A DNA stretch of 9,800 nucleotides from an uncultured Roseovarius sp. Lineage in GTDB: Bacteria; Pseudomonadota; Alphaproteobacteria; Rhodobacterales; Rhodobacteraceae. The notes beneath the pieces are model-generated. The model had not been told where the DNA came from. It did not search any database and was given only the letters and a program-made list of their open reading frames with translations. Positions 1 to 5,576 of this stretch are shown piece after piece. The stretch is from the NCBI GenBank assembly GCA_913055965.1, contig CAJXKX010000046.1, positions 1 to 9,800 of the forward strand, written 5' to 3'. Every line of letters begins with the position of its first letter. Within the stretch, counting starts at the first letter, position 1. The position numbers and the translations under genes were made by a program.

Positions 1-573
1 CCCGCCATCGATCACCGCCGGGCCATCGACGAGCGGCGTCTCGGCATGCAGCGCGCGGAGCGCGTCGTCTGAAAGCCGCGCGTCGCCCGACCGGAAACGG
101 ATCTGGTTGAGCCGCATTCCGGGGCGCACCAGCACCGAGAAGGAGCGCGGGCAGATCTCGGCATAGAGCGGGCCGTGATGGCCCGGCGGCACGCGGTCGA
201 ACTCGGTGCCGCCATCGGTGATCGTGCGCGTGAGCAGGTCGAGCCGCCCGGTGGAGGATTTGGCATTGGCCACCGCCTGCACGCCCTCGGGCAGGGCAAG
301 CCGCTCGATCAGCGGGACGAGGTAGACACAGCCCTTTTCCAGCACCGCGCCGGGGCCGAGATCGATCCGGTGCATGCCGAATTCGTCGAGCCGGTCGGCG
401 ACGGTGCGCCCGGTGCCGGGCAGGAACGAGGCGCGCACCCGATAGGCCACCGCGCCGAGGCGCAGATCGAGGCTGGCGGGCTGAAGCTGATCGGGCCGGA
501 TCGCGGGATCGGCGGCGATCTGCCCCGTCTCGATCATCCCGGCGATTTGCTGGCAGGAGAGAACGCCGGTCAT
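1..573 (-). CDS. dcd: dCTP deaminase, long alphaproteobacterial form (5' part, cut by window edge)
   Basis: This is the first 191 codons of a minus-strand gene whose 3' end lies beyond the left edge; no stop occurs in the frame. The start is the ATG at 573-571, reading MTGVLSCQQIAGMI. Seen in the translation: QPASLDLRLG at residues 31-40, NAKSSTGRLD at 103-112 and PLYAEICPRS at 135-144. These line up with the E. coli Dcd signatures for nucleotide binding and catalysis (SSLARLG and the VLEF strand with its catalytic Glu; here E139). The family deaminates dCTP to dUTP in the cytoplasm, feeding dTMP synthesis. Alphaproteobacterial versions are, from general knowledge, about 360 residues, roughly twice the E. 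coli length, so a second similar domain should follow outside the window. The gene lies about 60 bases downstream of tRNA-Pro on the same strand and may share its transcript. Confidence 0.88.
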   Translation of the reverse strand, partial: MTGVLSCQQIAGMIETGQIAADPAIRPDQLQPASLDLRLGAVAYRVRASFLPGTGRTVADRLDEFGMHRIDLGPGAVLEKGCVYLVPLIERLALPEGVQAVANAKSSTGRLDLLTRTITDGGTEFDRVPPGHHGPLYAEICPRSFSVLVRPGMRLNQIRFRSGDARLSDDALRALHAETPLVDGPAVIDGG

Positions 574-634
574 CAGGGGCCCCCTCGGGCAACGCAGAGG
601 CCGCGCGGCGGGCGGGCGGAATCGTCGGTCGATT

Positions 635-711
635 TGGTCGGGCTAGCAGGACTCGAACCTGCGACCTTCCGTCCCCCAGACGGACGCGCTACCAGGCTGC
701 GCCATAGCCCG
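635..711 (-). tRNA. tRNA-Pro, anticodon GGG
   Basis: The minus strand folds into a complete cloverleaf. The acceptor stem is CGGGCTA (711-705) with TAGCCCG (645-639), followed by discriminator A at 638 and an encoded CCA at 637-635. The D arm is GCGC/GCGC around AGCCTGGTA. The anticodon stem is TCCGT/ACGGA with loop CTGGGGG, giving anticodon GGG, which reads the proline codons CCC and CCU. The T arm is CAGG-TTCGAAC-CTG. There is no variable-arm extension or intron. It lies between the MerR gene and dcd on the same strand, with its own promoter just upstream. Confidence 0.97.
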
Positions 712-722
712 ACGATGCGCCG

Positions 723-750
723 TTCATACCGGTTTTGTGCGCGGGGGCAA
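723..750 (-). promoter_or_regulatory. Probable promoter of tRNA-Pro
   Basis: On the minus strand, TTGCCC (750-745) and TATGAA (728-723) are separated by 16 bases. The -10 box ends 11 bases before the first base of the tRNA, which is a normal distance for a stable-RNA transcript starting a few bases upstream. The -35 sequence and spacing equal those proposed for rpmF in this window. The assignment is from sequence only. Confidence 0.6.
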
Positions 751-778
751 GGGGGCTGATGCGAATAAATGCCCCGGA

Positions 779-1468
779 TCATGCCTTTGACGCGCCTGCG
801 TCGCGCAGCCGCTCGGCCAGCGCCGCCAGCCGTGCCGCGAGTGGTGCGGGCAGCGGTCGCGGCAGGGCGGCCAGCCGCGCGAGCGTGCCGGGATCGGCGG
901 GCATGGTGTCGGGCGGATCGTCGCCCAGATCGGGCAGCGGCGGCAGCGCCGGCCCCGCGTCGTCGTCGGCGGGAGCGGAGGACGGCGCGGGGCTGGAAAG
1001 GGACGTGTCGGGGGGGGTGACGGACGGCTCCGGCGCGGTCGCCGGGGCGGGGGACGGGTCTGCAGCCTCAGGGGCCGCCTGCGCCGGTGTCGTATCGGGG
1101 GCGGTCTGCGGGGCCTCGGGGGCCTCGTCGGGGCGGGCAAAGCTCAGCACCTGCGCGCCCGGCGCGGGCGGCGGCGCGGCCGCTTCCTCGCCCTCGAAGC
1201 CCGGAGAGAGGGCGGCGACGTGGCTCACCCCCTGTTCGCGCAGCATCTTCTGCACGCCCTTGATGGTCATGCCCTCGTCATGCAGCAGCACCTTGATCCC
1301 GCCCAGCAGGTGCATGTCGGCGCGGCGGTAATAGCGCCGCCCGCCCGCGCGTTTGACGGGCTTGACCTGGGTGAACTTGCTTTCCCAGAAGCGCAGCACA
1401 TGGGCGGGCACCTCGAGCCAGTCTGCCACCTCGCTGATGGTGCGGAAGGCGTCGGCGGATTTGCCCAT
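779..1468 (-). CDS. MerR-family transcriptional regulator
   Basis: A 229-residue protein. Residues 10 to about 80 form a MerR-type winged helix-turn-helix: TISEVADWLEVPAHVLRFWE, then the wing with AGGRRYYRRADM, then the helix pair with GIKVLLHDEGMTIKGVQKML. The rest, from about residue 95, is low-complexity sequence rich in Ala, Pro, Asp and Ser with no visible ligand-binding or metal-binding domain. It ends in a short Leu/Ala/Arg-rich stretch (about 195-226) that could form an amphipathic helix. The gene starts 14 bases after ihfA stops, with GGA next to the ihfA stop as a weak ribosome binding site, so it is probably co-transcribed. A MerR gene directly after ihfA is the usual order in Rhodobacteraceae. 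Its target genes are unknown; the single metal-sensing Cys pattern of classical MerR proteins is not present. Confidence 0.88.
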   Translation of the reverse strand: MGKSADAFRTISEVADWLEVPAHVLRFWESKFTQVKPVKRAGGRRYYRRADMHLLGGIKVLLHDEGMTIKGVQKMLREQGVSHVAALSPGFEGEEAAAPPPAPGAQVLSFARPDEAPEAPQTAPDTTPAQAAPEAADPSPAPATAPEPSVTPPDTSLSSPAPSSAPADDDAGPALPPLPDLGDDPPDTMPADPGTLARLAALPRPLPAPLAARLAALAERLRDAGASKA

Positions 1469-1482
1469 GGGCGGCGTTGTCC

Positions 1483-1785
1483 TCAGCGCTTGTTGCCGAT
1501 CGCGACGCGATCCTTCATCAGGTGCGAAGGCCGGAAGGTGAGCACCCTGCGGGGCTGGATCGGCACTTCCTCGCCGGTCTTGGGGTTGCGGCCCACGCGG
1601 GCCGACTTGTCGCGCACCGAGAAGGTGCCGAAGGAGGAAATCTTGACGGGTTCGCCGCGCGCCAGCGCATCGGACATGTAGGTGAGCACGCTCTCGACCA
1701 TCTGCGACGCGTCGTTGCGCGACAGGCCCACCTCGCGAAACACGGCTTCGCTGAGGTCCATTCTCGTCAATGTCTTGTTGGCCAT
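1483..1785 (-). CDS. ihfA: Integration host factor subunit alpha
   Basis: A 100-residue HU/IHF-family protein, starting MANKTLTRMDLSEAVF and ending in LMKDRVAIGNKR. It pairs with IHF beta to bind and sharply bend DNA in transcription, recombination and replication. Seen: the N-terminal dimerising helices (residues 8-45, with LSRNDASQMVESVLTYM), the conserved GEPVKISSFGTFSVRDKSAR strand region (about 45-64), the DNA-inserting beta arm with RNPKTGEEVPI around the conserved Pro, and the closing strand VLTFRPSHLMKDRV. The length is normal for IHF alpha. The open frame continues far upstream through fabH in another phase, but the family N-terminus fixes the start at 1785, preceded by a GGGGA-like site. 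The gene follows fabH after 110 bases that hold a likely promoter of its own. Confidence 0.96.
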   Translation of the reverse strand: MANKTLTRMDLSEAVFREVGLSRNDASQMVESVLTYMSDALARGEPVKISSFGTFSVRDKSARVGRNPKTGEEVPIQPRRVLTFRPSHLMKDRVAIGNKR

Positions 1786-1809
1786 ACCATCCCCGCTTTT
1801 TTGCCGGAC

Positions 1810-1838
1810 AGTTTGCGGTGAAGCCTCTTCCGTGTCAA
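1810..1838 (-). promoter_or_regulatory. Probable internal promoter for ihfA
   Basis: In the 110-base fabH-ihfA gap the minus strand has a perfect -35 hexamer TTGACA (1838-1833), a 17-base spacer and CAAACT (1815-1810) as a weaker -10, about 25 bases before the ihfA start codon. This would let ihfA and the MerR gene be transcribed separately from the lipid genes upstream. A tract of A residues follows, just before the ribosome binding site. Inferred from sequence only. Confidence 0.6.
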
Positions 1839-1895
1839 TCGTGATGGGCCGTGAGGGGGCCGTGACTGGCGGAATTCTGCAGCGTGGCGCGCGGT

Positions 1896-2870
1896 TTACC
1901 AGCGCAGCACGACCGCGCCCCAGGCGAGCCCGCCGCCGATCGCCTCGGAGAGTACGATCTGGCCCTTGCGGATGCGGCCCTCGGCCACGCCCACCGAGAG
2001 CGCCAGCGGGATCGAGGCGGCGGAGGTGTTGCCGTGGTCCTGCACGGTGACGATCACGCGCTCCATCGGCAGGCCCAGCTTCTTCGCGGTGCCCTGGATG
2101 ATGCGGATATTGGCCTGGTGGGGGACGATCCAGTCCACCTCGGGGCCGGTGAGCCCGGTCCTGGCGAGCGCGGTTTCGGCGGTCGAGGCGAGTTTCTCCA
2201 CCGCCTGGCGAAAGAGCGCGTTGCCCTGCATCCGCAGCTTGCCGGCATCGCCGGTGGTCGAGACGCCCCCGTCCACGTAGAGCATGTCGCGATACCGCCC
2301 GTCGGAATTGAGATCGACCGACAGGATGCCGCGATCCTCGTTGGTGCCGGTGCCGGTGGTGGCGCCCAGCACCAGCGCGCCCGCGCCGTCGCCGAACAGC
2401 ACGCAGGTGGAGCGGTCGGACCAGTCCATGATGCGGCTGAAGGTCTCGGCCCCGATCAGCAACAGCCGGTCCGCCTGACCCGCGACGATCATCGCGTTGG
2501 CGGTGGCCATCGCGTAGACGAAGCCCGCGCAGACCGCCTGCACGTCGAAGCCGAAGCCGCGCGTCATGCCCAGCCCCTGCTGCACCATGGTGGCGACCGA
2601 GGGAAAGGTGAGATCGGGGGTGGAGGTGGCGACGATCACGCCGTCGATATCGTCGGGCGTGAGCCCCGCATCGGCGAGGGCGGCGCGCGCGGCGTGGATC
2701 GCGAGGGTCGAGGTGGTCTCGTCCTCGGCGGCGAAGCGGCGGCGCTCGATGCCGGTGCGCGCGCGGATCCACTCGTCGGAGGTGTCGAGCGTGGCCTCGA
2801 ACTCGGAATTGGGCACGATGCGCGCGGGCAGGTAATGCCCGGTGCCGAGGGCCGTGGCGCGGCGGGTCAT
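1896..2870 (-). CDS. fabH: Beta-ketoacyl-ACP synthase III (KAS III)
   Basis: A 324-residue thiolase-fold enzyme that condenses acetyl-CoA with malonyl-ACP in the cytoplasm to start type II fatty acid synthesis. The catalytic triad is visible and complete: Cys114 in QAVCAGFVYA, His251 in VPHQANIRI and Asn281 in DHGNTSAASIPLA. These match E. coli Cys112, His244 and Asn274. The N-terminal TSDEWIRARTGIERRR (about 30-45) and the C-terminal GGGLAWGAVVLRW are also typical. Length is as expected. The start ATG overlaps the plsX stop by 4 bases (ATGA at 2870-2867), which suggests translational coupling and agrees with the two enzymes sharing the acyl-ACP pool. Nothing looks damaged. Confidence 0.97.
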   Translation of the reverse strand: MTRRATALGTGHYLPARIVPNSEFEATLDTSDEWIRARTGIERRRFAAEDETTSTLAIHAARAALADAGLTPDDIDGVIVATSTPDLTFPSVATMVQQGLGMTRGFGFDVQAVCAGFVYAMATANAMIVAGQADRLLLIGAETFSRIMDWSDRSTCVLFGDGAGALVLGATTGTGTNEDRGILSVDLNSDGRYRDMLYVDGGVSTTGDAGKLRMQGNALFRQAVEKLASTAETALARTGLTGPEVDWIVPHQANIRIIQGTAKKLGLPMERVIVTVQDHGNTSAASIPLALSVGVAEGRIRKGQIVLSEAIGGGLAWGAVVLRW

Positions 2871-3970
2871 GGCGCGAGGTCTCCGTGAGGGTCGGCTGCG
2901 GTCTCGTGCTCGTCGCCATCGCCCGCGTCGGGGTCGAGCGGCGCGGCGGCGGCGACACGCGCCGCGAGCTTTTCGGTGAAACCGGTCTGCGCCAGTTCGA
3001 AGGCGAGCTTGATCGCGGAGGACACGCCCGTGGCGTCCGCCGCGCCGTGCGACTTGACGACGGTGCCGTTCAATCCGAGAAACACGCCGCCATTGGCGCG
3101 GCGCGGATCGACGCGCTTTTTCATGCGCCGCAGCGAGGTATAGGCCAGCAGCGCCGCCAGCCGCGACAGCGGCGAATGGGCAAAGGCCTCGCGCAGCAGG
3201 TCGGTGATCAGCTTGGCGGTGCCCTCGCCGGTCTTGAGCGCCACGTTGCCAGTAAAGCCGTCGGTCACGATCACGTCGCAGACCGTGCCGGGCAGGTCGC
3301 GCCCCTCGACGAAGCCCACGAACTCGAAATCGGCGATGCGGGCGTTGGCGGCGATCAGGTCATGCGCCTCCTTGATCTCGGCGCGCCCCTTGTGCTCCTC
3401 GGTGCCGACGTTGAGCAGGCCCACGCGGGGGCGCTGGATGCCGTGGCCGTTGCGGGCATAGGAGGCGCCCATCAGCGCGTATTGCAGCAGGTCGACCTCG
3501 TCGGCGCGGATATCGGCACCGCCGTCGAGCATGATGTTGTGTTGCTGCGGGTTCTGCGAGGGCCACATCACCGCGATGGCGGGGCGGTAGATGCCCGGCA
3601 GCTTGCGCAGCCGGATCACCGACATCAGCATCAGCGCGCCGGTATTGCCGCAGGAGACGCAGACCGTCGCCTCGCCCCCGCGCACCGATTCGAGCGCCGA
3701 CCACATGGAGGTGTCGCGCCCGTGGCGCACCACCTGCGCCGGCTTGTCGGTCATCGACACGACCTCGGGCGCGTGGCGGATGGTCACGCGGTCTGCCAGT
3801 TCGCGGCGGCGCGCGACGAGCGGGGCGAGGGTGTCGTGGGGGCCGTGCAGGATAAAGCCGATCCGCGGATTCTTGACCGCGGATTGCGCCATGCCCGCCA
3901 CCACGGCGGCGGGCCCTTCATCGCCGCCCATCGCGTCCACTGAAATGACGAAGCGCCGCGCGCCGGTCAT
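2867..3970 (-). CDS. plsX: Phosphate acyltransferase PlsX
   Basis: A 367-residue protein that makes acyl-phosphate from acyl-ACP and phosphate; PlsY then uses it to acylate glycerol-3-phosphate in phospholipid synthesis. Family sequences seen in order: VISVDAMGGDEGP near the N-terminus (residues 8-20), VSMTDKPAQVVR, CVSCGNTGALM, NIMLDGGAD, LLNVGTEEHKG, VIVTDGFTGNVALKTGEG, and GVFLGLNGTVVKSHGAA near the C-terminus. A short acidic, Ala-rich tail follows (about 342-367). The frame is open for 57 more codons upstream, across the rpmF end, but that sequence is Arg-rich and unlike PlsX; the ATG at 3970 with AGGA just before it is the family start. The gene lies 50 bases after rpmF, the classical rpmF-plsX-fabH order. 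Confidence 0.97.
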   Translation of the reverse strand: MTGARRFVISVDAMGGDEGPAAVVAGMAQSAVKNPRIGFILHGPHDTLAPLVARRRELADRVTIRHAPEVVSMTDKPAQVVRHGRDTSMWSALESVRGGEATVCVSCGNTGALMLMSVIRLRKLPGIYRPAIAVMWPSQNPQQHNIMLDGGADIRADEVDLLQYALMGASYARNGHGIQRPRVGLLNVGTEEHKGRAEIKEAHDLIAANARIADFEFVGFVEGRDLPGTVCDVIVTDGFTGNVALKTGEGTAKLITDLLREAFAHSPLSRLAALLAYTSLRRMKKRVDPRRANGGVFLGLNGTVVKSHGAADATGVSSAIKLAFELAQTGFTEKLAARVAAAAPLDPDAGDGDEHETAADPHGDLAP

Positions 3971-4020
3971 GTCCTGATCGCCCTGAGCGCCCATGCGGCC
4001 GGTGCCCCCCGATGCGTGAC

Positions 4021-4227
4021 TCAGGCGGCGTCGTCTTCCAGGTCGATCTCGTCCACCATGGCAACGACTTCGCGCTCGGCATAGTGGCCGCAGGCCGCGC
4101 AGACGTGGTGCGGGCGCTTCAGCTCGCCGCAGTTCGCGCACTCGTTGGGGTTGCCAGCGGTGAGCGCATCATGCGCGCGGCGATTGTTGCGGCGCGATTT
4201 CGAGACCTTGTTCTGTTGGACGGCCAT
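4021..4227 (-). CDS. rpmF: 50S ribosomal protein L32
   Basis: A 68-residue protein starting MAVQQNKVSKSRRNNRRAHD, the typical basic L32 N-terminus that contacts 23S rRNA. It has a four-cysteine zinc-ribbon pattern, CANCG (residues 30-34) and CAACG (43-47), so this is the zinc-binding version. An acidic tail DEIDLEDDAA ends it, slightly longer than in E. coli. GAGG lies 8 bases before the ATG. It is followed by plsX after 50 bases, and preceded by a 170-base gap holding a likely promoter and two hairpins, which suggests that rpmF-plsX-fabH is transcribed from here as well as from the yceD promoter. Confidence 0.97.
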   Translation of the reverse strand: MAVQQNKVSKSRRNNRRAHDALTAGNPNECANCGELKRPHHVCAACGHYAEREVVAMVDEIDLEDDAA

Positions 4228-4247
4228 GTCACAACCTCAATTCCTGC

Positions 4248-4263
4248 GGGCCGGGACCGGCCC
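4248..4263 (-). other. GC-rich hairpin close to the rpmF ribosome binding site
   Basis: GGGCCG-GGAC-CGGCCC on the plus strand, and the equivalent on the minus strand, forms a 6-bp all-GC stem with a 4-base loop. It ends about 20 bases before the rpmF start codon, near enough to affect ribosome access in the minus-strand transcript. There is no T run after it, so it is not an intrinsic terminator. A regulatory role is inference. Confidence 0.4.
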
Positions 4264-4280
4264 AAGTTTCACGGGTGTTC

Positions 4281-4306
4281 GCGGCTCTTAATCCTGACAG
4301 AGCCGC
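4281..4306 (-). other. 8-bp inverted repeat in the rpmF leader
   Basis: A perfect 8-bp inverted repeat, GCGGCTCT (4281-4288) and AGAGCCGC (4299-4306), with a 10-base loop. It sits in the yceD-rpmF gap between the proposed promoter and the hairpin nearer the start codon, so it would be in the rpmF leader RNA. The minus-strand sequence after it has no T tract. It may be a leader structure or a weak attenuator for read-through from yceD. Confidence 0.4.
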
Positions 4307-4337
4307 CGGTTCAACCCCAAATTCCGGTGAGAGCGCG

Positions 4338-4365
4338 AAAATACAGAGATTTGATACCGGGGCAA
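4338..4365 (-). promoter_or_regulatory. Probable rpmF-plsX-fabH promoter
   Basis: Minus strand TTGCCC (4365-4360), 16-base spacer, TATTTT (4343-4338), inside an A/T-richer pocket of an otherwise very GC-rich region. It lies about 110 bases before rpmF, giving a leader long enough to contain both inverted repeats noted here. The -35 sequence and spacing are the same as for the tRNA-Pro promoter. Sequence evidence only. Confidence 0.5.
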
Positions 4366-4397
4366 GCGATTCTTGGAGCCGGGCGGCGGGGCGCGGC

Positions 4398-4982
4398 TCA
4401 GCCCTCGCCGTCGCCGCTCTCGCCGTCGCCGCGCGCCAGCCGGTCGCGCAGCGCGCCCAGCCCGGCAAAGGGCTTGCGGGTGCCGTCCTCGTCGTCGGGG
4501 GCGGCGCTGTCGGGCGCGGCGCGCGCGGTGTCGAGCGCCGCGCCCTCGGCGCGCGGCCAGGGCGGCAGCGCCAGTGCCAGCGCCTCCTCGAGCACCGCGT
4601 CGAGGTCGATCACCTCGCCCAGGGGTTCGAGCGTGTCGTCCTCGGGCATCTCCATCTCGTCGGCCTCTGCCTGCGCGGGCGGGGTCACGTCGGGGGCGTA
4701 GCGGCGCGTCACCCGCTCGTCGATGCGGGTGGTGACAGGCGCGAGCGTGACGCCGCAGGGCTGCACCACCGTCGCGCCGAGCGTGGCGTCGAGCCGCCAG
4801 CCGCGCGGCCCGTCGGGGGCGATCTCGCCCCGGAGCGACAGCTTGCGCAGGTCGAGCAGGTCGAGTCGCGCGGCGAGCGCGGCGCGCGCGCCCGCGTCGG
4901 GCACGATGTCGAAGCTGTGCCCGCCGCGCCGCGCGAGGCGCGGGACGGGGACGCGATGGGACGATCCGGTCTCGGCTGACAT
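4398..4982 (-). CDS. yceD: YceD/DUF177-family protein
   Basis: A 194-residue protein of the DUF177 family, which in E. coli and plants is linked to accumulation of 23S rRNA and is usually encoded just before rpmF, as here. Seen: the central strand with VVQPCGVTLAPV (about 73-84), matching the family ECQRCxxP motif, then the acidic linker, GEVIDLDAVLEEALALALPP (about 122-141), which matches the family GEIDL...EDEIILALP motif, and the KPFAGLGALRDRL tail. The first motif cysteine is kept but the second is Thr, which would remove the Cys pair. The start is the ATG at 4982; the frame is open further upstream, but that part is antisense to the bamE fragment and unlike the family. The exact molecular role is not settled. 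Confidence 0.85.
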   Translation of the reverse strand: MSAETGSSHRVPVPRLARRGGHSFDIVPDAGARAALAARLDLLDLRKLSLRGEIAPDGPRGWRLDATLGATVVQPCGVTLAPVTTRIDERVTRRYAPDVTPPAQAEADEMEMPEDDTLEPLGEVIDLDAVLEEALALALPPWPRAEGAALDTARAAPDSAAPDDEDGTRKPFAGLGALRDRLARGDGESGDGEG

Positions 4983-5033
4983 CCTGGCCTCCTGCGCAGA
5001 CTTCTTGAACCCGGGGGCTGCATTGATGTAAGC

Positions 5034-5063
5034 GGGATAAAAGCCGCAGACGGTGGTGACAAG
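5034..5063 (-). promoter_or_regulatory. Possible yceD promoter in the divergent yceD-bamE gap
   Basis: Minus strand TTGTCA (5063-5058), 18-base spacer, TATCCC (5039-5034), about 50 bases before the yceD ATG. The -10 is a weak match. The whole divergent gap is only 90 bases, so the bamE promoter must share it; no clear bamE promoter stands out, although a GGGGG ribosome binding site precedes its ATG. Confidence 0.3.
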
Positions 5064-5289
5064 GGGGCAGAGATGACGGCGAAATCGGTGCGGGTGCTGC
5101 GTATCCTTGTCCTGTGCGGCGCGATGACGGTCGCAGGCTGCGGCGCGACCTACAAGAATCACGGCTATGTGCCGCCCGAGACCGACCTCGAGAACCTGGT
5201 CGTGAACGTCGATACGCGCGCCACGGTCGATGACCTGATCGGCCCGCCCTCGGTGTCGGGCATGGTGGGCGATGGCGATTACTACTACG

Positions 5290-5325
5290 TCCGCTCGCGC
5301 AAGCGCACCTTCATGATTACTCCGG
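5290..5325. other. Junction between two sequence types (probable chimera point)
   Basis: Before this interval the sequence is very GC-rich and every gene fits a Rhodobacteraceae yceD-rpmF-plsX-fabH-ihfA cluster. After it, A/T-ending codons become common (ACT, CGT, AGT, ATT, AAA) and the genes are gammaproteobacterial in type. The change falls inside the bamE reading frame, most likely between codons 76 and 81 (about 5298-5315). No repeat, integrase, tRNA end or insertion-sequence end is visible here. An artefactual join is the simplest reading. Confidence 0.75.
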
Positions 5326-5444
5326 GATTCAAGGCGAAACTGACTCGCTACCTCGCTCGTAGTCATACCGGATTGTTCCGCTGGATTGTAGACGGCAAGG
5401 TGGCCAAGGCGCTGAAGGCTTTCGGTGGCCGTACCGCCGCGTAG
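5300..5444 (+). pseudogene. C-terminal remnant of an unidentified protein
   Basis: The last roughly 45 codons of the frame, with KRTFMITPGFKAKLTRYLAR at the start and stop TAG at 5442-5444, appear to be the 3' end of a gene belonging to the right-hand sequence. The tail is basic and probably helical. It loosely resembles the C-termini of short-chain dehydrogenase/reductase proteins, in which a 'xPGxxAKL' stretch and a basic helix follow the fold, but this is too short to assign. It lies about 130 bases upstream of fadD on the same strand. Confidence 0.4.
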
Positions 5445-5448
5445 AGTT

Positions 5449-5461
5449 TTTGTGTCACAAA
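5449..5461. promoter_or_regulatory. Short palindrome TTTGTG-T-CACAAA upstream of fadD
   Basis: A perfect 6-bp inverted repeat with a single central base, five bases after the stop of the truncated upstream frame and about 115 bases before fadD. It contains TGTG and CACA half-sites, but with spacing too short for the CRP consensus (TGTGA-N6-TCACA), and it does not fit the FadR operator. It could be a regulator site or chance. Confidence 0.3.
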
Positions 5462-5502
5462 CGGACTTGATGGCAGGCTTGTCACGGTAATAGGATTGCT
5501 GG

Positions 5503-5524
5503 TCCTGCGCCTCGTGGCGCAGGA
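5503..5524 (+). terminator. Hairpin with short T run, possible weak terminator before fadD
   Basis: TCCTGCGCC (5503-5511), loop TCGT, GGCGCAGGA (5516-5524): a perfect 9-bp stem followed by TTTAG. It comes about 60 bases after the upstream stop. The T run is too short for a confident intrinsic terminator. It could end the upstream transcript or lie in a fadD leader. The remaining 52 bases up to fadD are A-rich. Confidence 0.4.
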
Positions 5525-5576
5525 TTTAGTCGAAAGTAAAAACAATAATTGCCCGAGTGCTGATGGAGAACAGAAA

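Larger units (their letters stand above)
5073..5444 (+). pseudogene. bamE: bamE-type lipoprotein gene, 5' half joined to an unrelated tail
   Basis: The open frame encodes 123 residues, but only about the first 75-80 look like BamE (SmpA/OmlA family), a small outer membrane lipoprotein of the BAM complex. Seen: basic N-terminus, hydrophobic segment ILVLCGAMTVAGC with lipobox V-A-G-C and lipidated Cys23, then NHGYVPPETDLENLVV, DTRATVDDLIGPPSVSG and DYYYVRSR, the usual alphaproteobacterial BamE pattern. The expected continuation (a strand like the family's 'REVVAISF', then a segment of about 60 more residues) is absent. Instead the frame runs into a basic sequence, PGFKAKLTRYLARSHTGLF and onward, with no BamE likeness. 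The codons also change style there. Divergence from yceD is the usual Rhodobacteraceae layout. The in-frame fusion looks accidental, so I treat the gene as broken. Confidence 0.75.

Noticed and set aside
12..759. Open frames at 12-299 (minus) and 175-759 (plus) as separate genes
   Set aside because: They overlap the dCTP deaminase frame and, for the second, the tRNA-Pro gene. The deaminase frame carries the family motifs; these do not.
1884..3943. Long plus-strand open frames opposite fabH and plsX (1884-2888 and 2885-3943)
   Set aside because: Translations are Gly/Arg/His/Ala-rich without recognisable motifs, and the opposite strand holds fabH and plsX with full active-site motifs. In very GC-rich DNA such shadows are expected.
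5290..5325. The junction as the edge of a genomic island or integrated element
   Set aside because: There is no integrase, transposase, direct or inverted repeat, or tRNA 3' end at the join, and the right-hand genes are ordinary chromosomal lipid and envelope genes.
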